Shown here one piece after another: positions 60,343 through 64,000 of a stretch of 64,000 nt of DNA. How positions within the stretch are numbered: position 1 is the stretch's first letter; every line of letters begins with the position of its first letter. Under the pieces are notes generated by a model. The model saw only the letters and a program-made list of their open reading frames with translations, was not told the DNA's origin and made no database searches. Both the position numbers and the translations under genes were made by a program. Origin of the DNA: Candidatus Poribacteria bacterium (GTDB lineage Bacteria; Poribacteria; WGA-4E; WGA-3G); the NCBI GenBank assembly GCA_009841255.1, contig VXMD01000049.1:62001-126000 (forward strand), given 5' to 3'.

Positions 60343-61398
60343 ATGGAATTTTACCACGGCACAACCTTAAGCAGTGCAAGAGGGATCGTTGAAAACGGGT
60401 TCCGTCCACGTGGTGGAGCCGTCTGGTTCACAAATAATCGGGATTATGCTAAAAATCGTGCTGAACAAAAGGCGCGACGGAAAAATGGTCGTCCACTTGT
60501 AATCAAAACCGAATTGGATGCCGACAAACTTCGGACGCTTCTCGGTCCCGGCAAACTTCACATACGGGGCGGCATTATAGCCGTCAACGAACACTTGCCC
60601 GTTGAACTCTTACAGTCCAACCTCTTTGAGTGGCTCGCGTGTCCAGTAGCACTCTCAAAATGGATTAACCGCCAATTGGGACTTTACGCCCACAACGGCG
60701 TGAGTCAAAATCACTGGGGGGTTGTGCGGTTGGCACATTGGATGAACAACCGAATGCAATCGGGAACCGGAAACCGCATCGACCGGCAAGAGTTTTTTAT
60801 AAAAGGCGAACAATGGCTGCCTTCGTTCTTTGATAGAATTGCGTTTAGCCCAGAAGCATTACTCATTCAGCACTTACAGAATGACACGATTGAAATTAAC
60901 CTGCTGTACCCGAATACACAGCAAGAACCCGTTCAGACGGTAAAAGGTGATGTACATTACACCAAAGCAATAACCGACATTTCTGATCAGAATCCGAAAC
61001 GACGCGTACGTGGGCTTCAATCTCTCGAAAAAATCGGAACTGAGGACTTATTTGATTGGTGTGTCCTGCACCTTGAAGATGAATCGGTGGATGTAGTATG
61101 CAACGCTCTGCGAATTATGCAACGCTGTGATGACGGATACATCGCTCCTATCCTAGAGCATGCCGAATCAAAAAATAAACGCATCCGGGCAAGTGCGCTC
61201 GCAGCCCTCGCAAAGCATGCTTCTGATGATGCCGAACGTTGGTTTGAGCGCGGGCTTAAAGATTCCGAGGCGTGTGTCCGCATGGAAGTCGCAAGATTTT
61301 TATCAATGCTTGATAGAACTGAGCATCGAGACCTTTTCGACATCGCACGGCACGATCCGAACCCTGCTGTCAAACGCAGTGCTAAAAAGCAGCATTAG
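60343..61398 (+). CDS. ADP-ribosyltransferase-like N-terminal domain with C-terminal HEAT repeats
   Basis: A 351-residue protein. Residues 1-~80 begin F-Y-H-G-T-T-L-S-S-A-R-G-I-V-E-N-G-F and continue with A-V-W-F-T-N-N-R-D-Y-A, a pattern like the H-G-T and Y/S strands of ART or RNA 2'-phosphotransferase folds; a clear catalytic glutamate is not evident. A middle domain (~95-200) I cannot place follows. Residues ~210-350 are four or five HEAT-like helical repeats, e.g. R-R-V-R-G-L-Q-S-L-E-K-I-G and K-R-I-R-A-S-A-L-A-A-L-A. The HEAT part may bring a target to the enzyme domain. No signal peptide. Function unproven. Confidence 0.6.
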   Translation: MEFYHGTTLSSARGIVENGFRPRGGAVWFTNNRDYAKNRAEQKARRKNGRPLVIKTELDADKLRTLLGPGKLHIRGGIIAVNEHLPVELLQSNLFEWLACPVALSKWINRQLGLYAHNGVSQNHWGVVRLAHWMNNRMQSGTGNRIDRQEFFIKGEQWLPSFFDRIAFSPEALLIQHLQNDTIEINLLYPNTQQEPVQTVKGDVHYTKAITDISDQNPKRRVRGLQSLEKIGTEDLFDWCVLHLEDESVDVVCNALRIMQRCDDGYIAPILEHAESKNKRIRASALAALAKHASDDAERWFERGLKDSEACVRMEVARFLSMLDRTEHRDLFDIARHDPNPAVKRSAKKQH

Positions 61399-61419
61399 AT
61401 TTGAGATAAAAAGTGGAGA

Positions 61420-62439
61420 ATGAATTATCAACGCAAGATCATCATTGCCCTAACGCTGCTTATCAGTTTGCTTGGGGCAGGGACCGTCGGCTACCTACTT
61501 CTCGAAAGAAATAATCCCGAAGGGGAGTGGCAACTTCTCGATGCCCTCTACATGACCGTCATCACCCTAACGACAGTCGGTTACGAGAACATGGGAATGA
61601 GTGACGCTGGACGCATCTTCACCCTGTTTCTGCTCATGGGCGGCTTTGGCGTCTTCACCTATAGTGTCACAATCGCCACCGCATTCCTAATTGAAGGACA
61701 ACTACAAAGTTTTTTCCGACAGCAAAAAATGATTCGAACCGTTGATAAATTATCAAACCATTACATTATCTGTGGACTCGGTGATACCGGCGTACATGTG
61801 CTTGACGAGATGCTAAAGGCAGAAGTCGATTTCGTCGGTATCGAATTCGAGGAAGATCGACTCATCTATCTCTCTGACACACGAGACTTTCTATACCTCC
61901 AAGGTGACGCAACCGATGACGAATTGCTCATACGGGCAGGGATCGAACGTGCCAAAGGGCTCGTCACATGCCTCAGCCGCGACCAAGATAATCTGTTTGT
62001 CGTAATCTCCGCAAGAAAAATCAATCCACGGTTAAGGATAGCCTCTAAAGCCGTTGAAGATAACTCCCCCGGAAAACTCATCACCGCAGGTGCCGATGAA
62101 GTCGTCCTACCCGACCACATCGGCGGACTCCGCCTCGCATCCGGCATCCTCCAACCCCAACTCGTCGGGTTCTTGGAAAATATCACCCAAAATCAAGACG
62201 GGGCTCGGTTCACTGAATCCATTATTCAAGAAGGCTCCGCTCTGGACGGCATCTTACTCAAAGCCGCCAGCATCCCCGAACAAACTGGGTTAGTTGTTAT
62301 CGCAATCCATGATAACGATGGGACATTCCTCTATAATCCCCCGGGAGATAAGAAAATTGGTGCCGGAGACGCTTTATTGGTAATCGCCAATCAGAAGCAG
62401 TTACAAACATTGCACAAACTTACCGGAGATTCAAGTTAG
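61420..62439 (+). CDS. Two-helix K+ channel with TrkA-N (RCK) domain
   Basis: A 339-residue protein. Two membrane helices (residues ~7-27 and ~64-88) flank a pore with the K+ filter T-V-G-Y-E. Then a cytoplasmic TrkA-N/RCK domain with the nucleotide motif I-I-C-G-L-G-D-T-G-V-H-V and D-A-T-D-D, and a TrkA-C domain. The short leader has no strong ribosome site. It would pass K+ and be gated by NAD or related ligands. It lies 22 bases after the HEAT protein and may share its message. Confidence 0.9.
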   Translation: MNYQRKIIIALTLLISLLGAGTVGYLLLERNNPEGEWQLLDALYMTVITLTTVGYENMGMSDAGRIFTLFLLMGGFGVFTYSVTIATAFLIEGQLQSFFRQQKMIRTVDKLSNHYIICGLGDTGVHVLDEMLKAEVDFVGIEFEEDRLIYLSDTRDFLYLQGDATDDELLIRAGIERAKGLVTCLSRDQDNLFVVISARKINPRLRIASKAVEDNSPGKLITAGADEVVLPDHIGGLRLASGILQPQLVGFLENITQNQDGARFTESIIQEGSALDGILLKAASIPEQTGLVVIAIHDNDGTFLYNPPGDKKIGAGDALLVIANQKQLQTLHKLTGDSS

Positions 62440-62449
62440 TGGAAAAGCG

Positions 62450-62479
62450 TTGACTTGCTATCTTGCGCTGTGATACAAT
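62450..62479 (+). promoter_or_regulatory. Sigma-70 promoter for the ComM/YifB gene
   Basis: TTGACT, 18 bases, TACAAT, directly after the channel stop and 111 bases before the next start. Confidence 0.6.
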
Positions 62480-62590
62480 AGTGTCAGAACTGATTGGGCG
62501 CGGTTGAATATCGTCCTTGTAAAACACACGCATAAAACGCAATATCGCGATACATTCTTAGACGATTGTAAATTGGAAGGAAACACATAT

Positions 62591-64000
62591 ATGCTCGCGA
62601 CAGTCCTCAGCAGTGCAATGCTCGGAATTGACGCCTATATCGTGAAAGTTGAGGTAGATGTTGCCGGTGGAATGCCGTCTTTCAATACTGTCGGGTTACC
62701 GGATAACGCCATCAAGGAGAGCCGGGATCGGGTTACCACAGCCATTAAGAACTCCGGTTTCTACTTCCCACCCACCCGAATCACGGCAAATTTAGCCCCC
62801 GCGGATATCCGAAAAGCAGGTTCGGCATTTGACCTCCCCATCGCAATCGGTGTCATGGCAGCCACTAATCAAGTAGATCTTACAAGACTTGAAAATGCCA
62901 TAATTTTGGGCGAACTCGCACTCGACGGCAGCATTCGCGGTATACAAGGTGGACTCCCTATCGCTATTTCGGCAAAAGAGAACGGTATCCAAGATATTAT
63001 CTTGCCGGCTGAAAACGCAAAAGAGGCAGCGATTGTGGAAGGTGTGAACGTCTATCCAGTCGCAAGCCTATCAGAAACCGCAGCATTCCTCAATTCGGAG
63101 AAAGAGATTACACCCGAACCACACACGCGCAACACTGACGGACACCCTGGGCATTCTGAAGCGCATCTTGACCTGCTCGATGTGAAAGGACAGGAACACG
63201 TTAAGCGCGCCATCGAAGTCGCCGCTGCAGGTGGGCATAACCTCATCATGATTGGTCCCCCCGGTTCCGGAAAAACCATGATCGCAAAGCGAATTCCGTC
63301 GATTCTGCCGAAACTATCCATGGAGGAATCCTTAGAAACAACAAAAATCCAAAGTATTATCGGCATTTTGCCGAGCGACACACCTTTGGTCGTGAAGCGC
63401 CCATACCGTTCACCACACCATACAATTTCAGACGCAGGTTTAATCGGCGGTGGAAGAGTACCGCGTCCCGGTGAAGTGAGCTTGGCACACAACGGTGTGC
63501 TGTTTTTAGATGAACTCCCCGAATTTCGTCGAAATGTTCTTGAAGTCATGCGGCAACCCCTCGAAGATCGGCAGGTGACCATCTCCCGCGCATCCGCGTC
63601 CCTCACCTATCCCGCGAACTTCATGCTCGTCGCCGCCATGAACCCTTGCCCGTGCGGGTTTTTCAGCGACCCCACCCGAGATTGTAAGTGTTCACCCAAT
63701 CAGATACAAAACTACGTCTCCCGTATCTCTGGACCGCTCTTAGATAGAATCGATATTCAAGTTGAGGTACCAGCCGTGAAATACGCAGAACTCGCGAACG
63801 AGACAACCGGTGAACCTTCGGCACACGTTCAAGAACGGGTTGAAAGGGCACGCCAAATCCAACAACAACGTTTCGCAGACACGGTCATACACGCCAATGC
63901 AAATATGGAATCTAAGCAGATACGAGAATATTGCCAAATTGATTCCCAAGCACAGGAGCTCCTCCGGGTCGCCATTAACCAATTAGGGTTGAGCGCACGT
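62591..64000 (+). CDS. comM: ComM/YifB family AAA+ ATPase (cut by window edge)
   Basis: 470 codons are present and the protein continues beyond the window. The N-terminal ~170 residues are the Lon-like fold with V-G-L-P-D-N-A-I-K-E-S. The Mg-chelatase-like AAA+ domain has Walker A M-I-G-P-P-G-S-G-K-T, R-S-P-H-H-T-I-S, Walker B L-F-L-D-E-L-P-E-F, sensor region A-A-M-N-P-C-P-C-G and the D-R-I-D arginine. ComM promotes branch migration in natural transformation in some bacteria; in others the role is unknown. It has its own promoter and GGAAGGA before the ATG. Confidence 0.93.
   Translation, partial: MLATVLSSAMLGIDAYIVKVEVDVAGGMPSFNTVGLPDNAIKESRDRVTTAIKNSGFYFPPTRITANLAPADIRKAGSAFDLPIAIGVMAATNQVDLTRLENAIILGELALDGSIRGIQGGLPIAISAKENGIQDIILPAENAKEAAIVEGVNVYPVASLSETAAFLNSEKEITPEPHTRNTDGHPGHSEAHLDLLDVKGQEHVKRAIEVAAAGGHNLIMIGPPGSGKTMIAKRIPSILPKLSMEESLETTKIQSIIGILPSDTPLVVKRPYRSPHHTISDAGLIGGGRVPRPGEVSLAHNGVLFLDELPEFRRNVLEVMRQPLEDRQVTISRASASLTYPANFMLVAAMNPCPCGFFSDPTRDCKCSPNQIQNYVSRISGPLLDRIDIQVEVPAVKYAELANETTGEPSAHVQERVERARQIQQQRFADTVIHANANMESKQIREYCQIDSQAQELLRVAINQLGLSAR

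Overview
The window reads as a piece of the chromosome of an uncultured, probably diderm bacterium of moderate GC. The mix of secreted LamG, discoidin and CRTAC1 proteins, Gfo/Idh/MocA oxidoreductases, a Uma2 nuclease, a class II ribonucleotide reductase and many small dispersed palindromes reminds me of Candidatus Poribacteria or a related marine lineage. That is a judgement from style, not a database result. The murE DNPR motif predicts meso-diaminopimelate peptidoglycan.

Layout. 1-5.2 kb (minus strand): the start of an ECF sigma gene, an ABC exporter, a DUF5694 protein and a MacB-type permease, with ECF-type promoter candidates. 5.2-13.9 kb (minus): one apparent eight-gene operon, read in the order ECF sigma, zinc-finger anti-sigma, DUF4252 protein, DUF4252-DUF5694 fusion, two DUF5694 proteins and a two-subunit ABC exporter. 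14.2-17.1 kb: a zinc-type dehydrogenase and an IS607-family element. 17.3-28.6 kb: HpcH/HpaI aldolase, RraA-like protein, ankyrin protein, Uma2 nuclease, tyrS, nrdJ, RNase P RNA, hydantoinase B and a Gfo/Idh oxidoreductase. 28.7-48.1 kb: a nearly complete division and cell wall cluster, rsmH-ftsL-ftsI-murE-(alpha/beta hydrolase)-murF-ddl-mraY-murD-ftsW-murG-murC-ftsQ-ftsA-ftsZ. 48.2-64 kb: a radical SAM protein, secreted LamG/TPR/CRTAC1 proteins, an epimerase, a probable selenoprotein, a second Gfo/Idh protein, discoidin and LamG proteins, two cyclophilin-like lipoproteins, a LecA-like lectin, DUF1844, an ADP-ribosyltransferase-like/HEAT protein, a K+ channel and the start of a ComM/YifB ATPase.

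How genes work together. The division cluster makes lipid II (MurC-F, Ddl, MraY, MurG), polymerises it (FtsW, FtsI) and builds the divisome (FtsZ, A, Q, L). The sigma/anti-sigma operon looks like a signal-controlled envelope module that makes TraB/Tiki-like proteins and an exporter. Four secreted-protein genes or remnants at 50-58 kb share a C-terminal tail (consensus V-E/D-P..K-L-x-T-T-W-G-x-I-K).

Main finds. (1) A 114-residue ArsC-like protein at 54724-55068 (minus) with an in-frame TGA that forms U-N-S-C, the position of a redox CxxC, with a possible SECIS hairpin. (2) A repeated leader element carrying the Shine-Dalgarno sequence and abutting the start codons of at least five genes. (3) A DUF4252-DUF5694 fusion that has lost two of three predicted active-site residues. 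(4) Two pairs of near-identical ECF-type promoter candidates. (5) A TnpB without zinc-ribbon cysteines that resembles Fanzor relatives. (6) The shared C-terminal tail.
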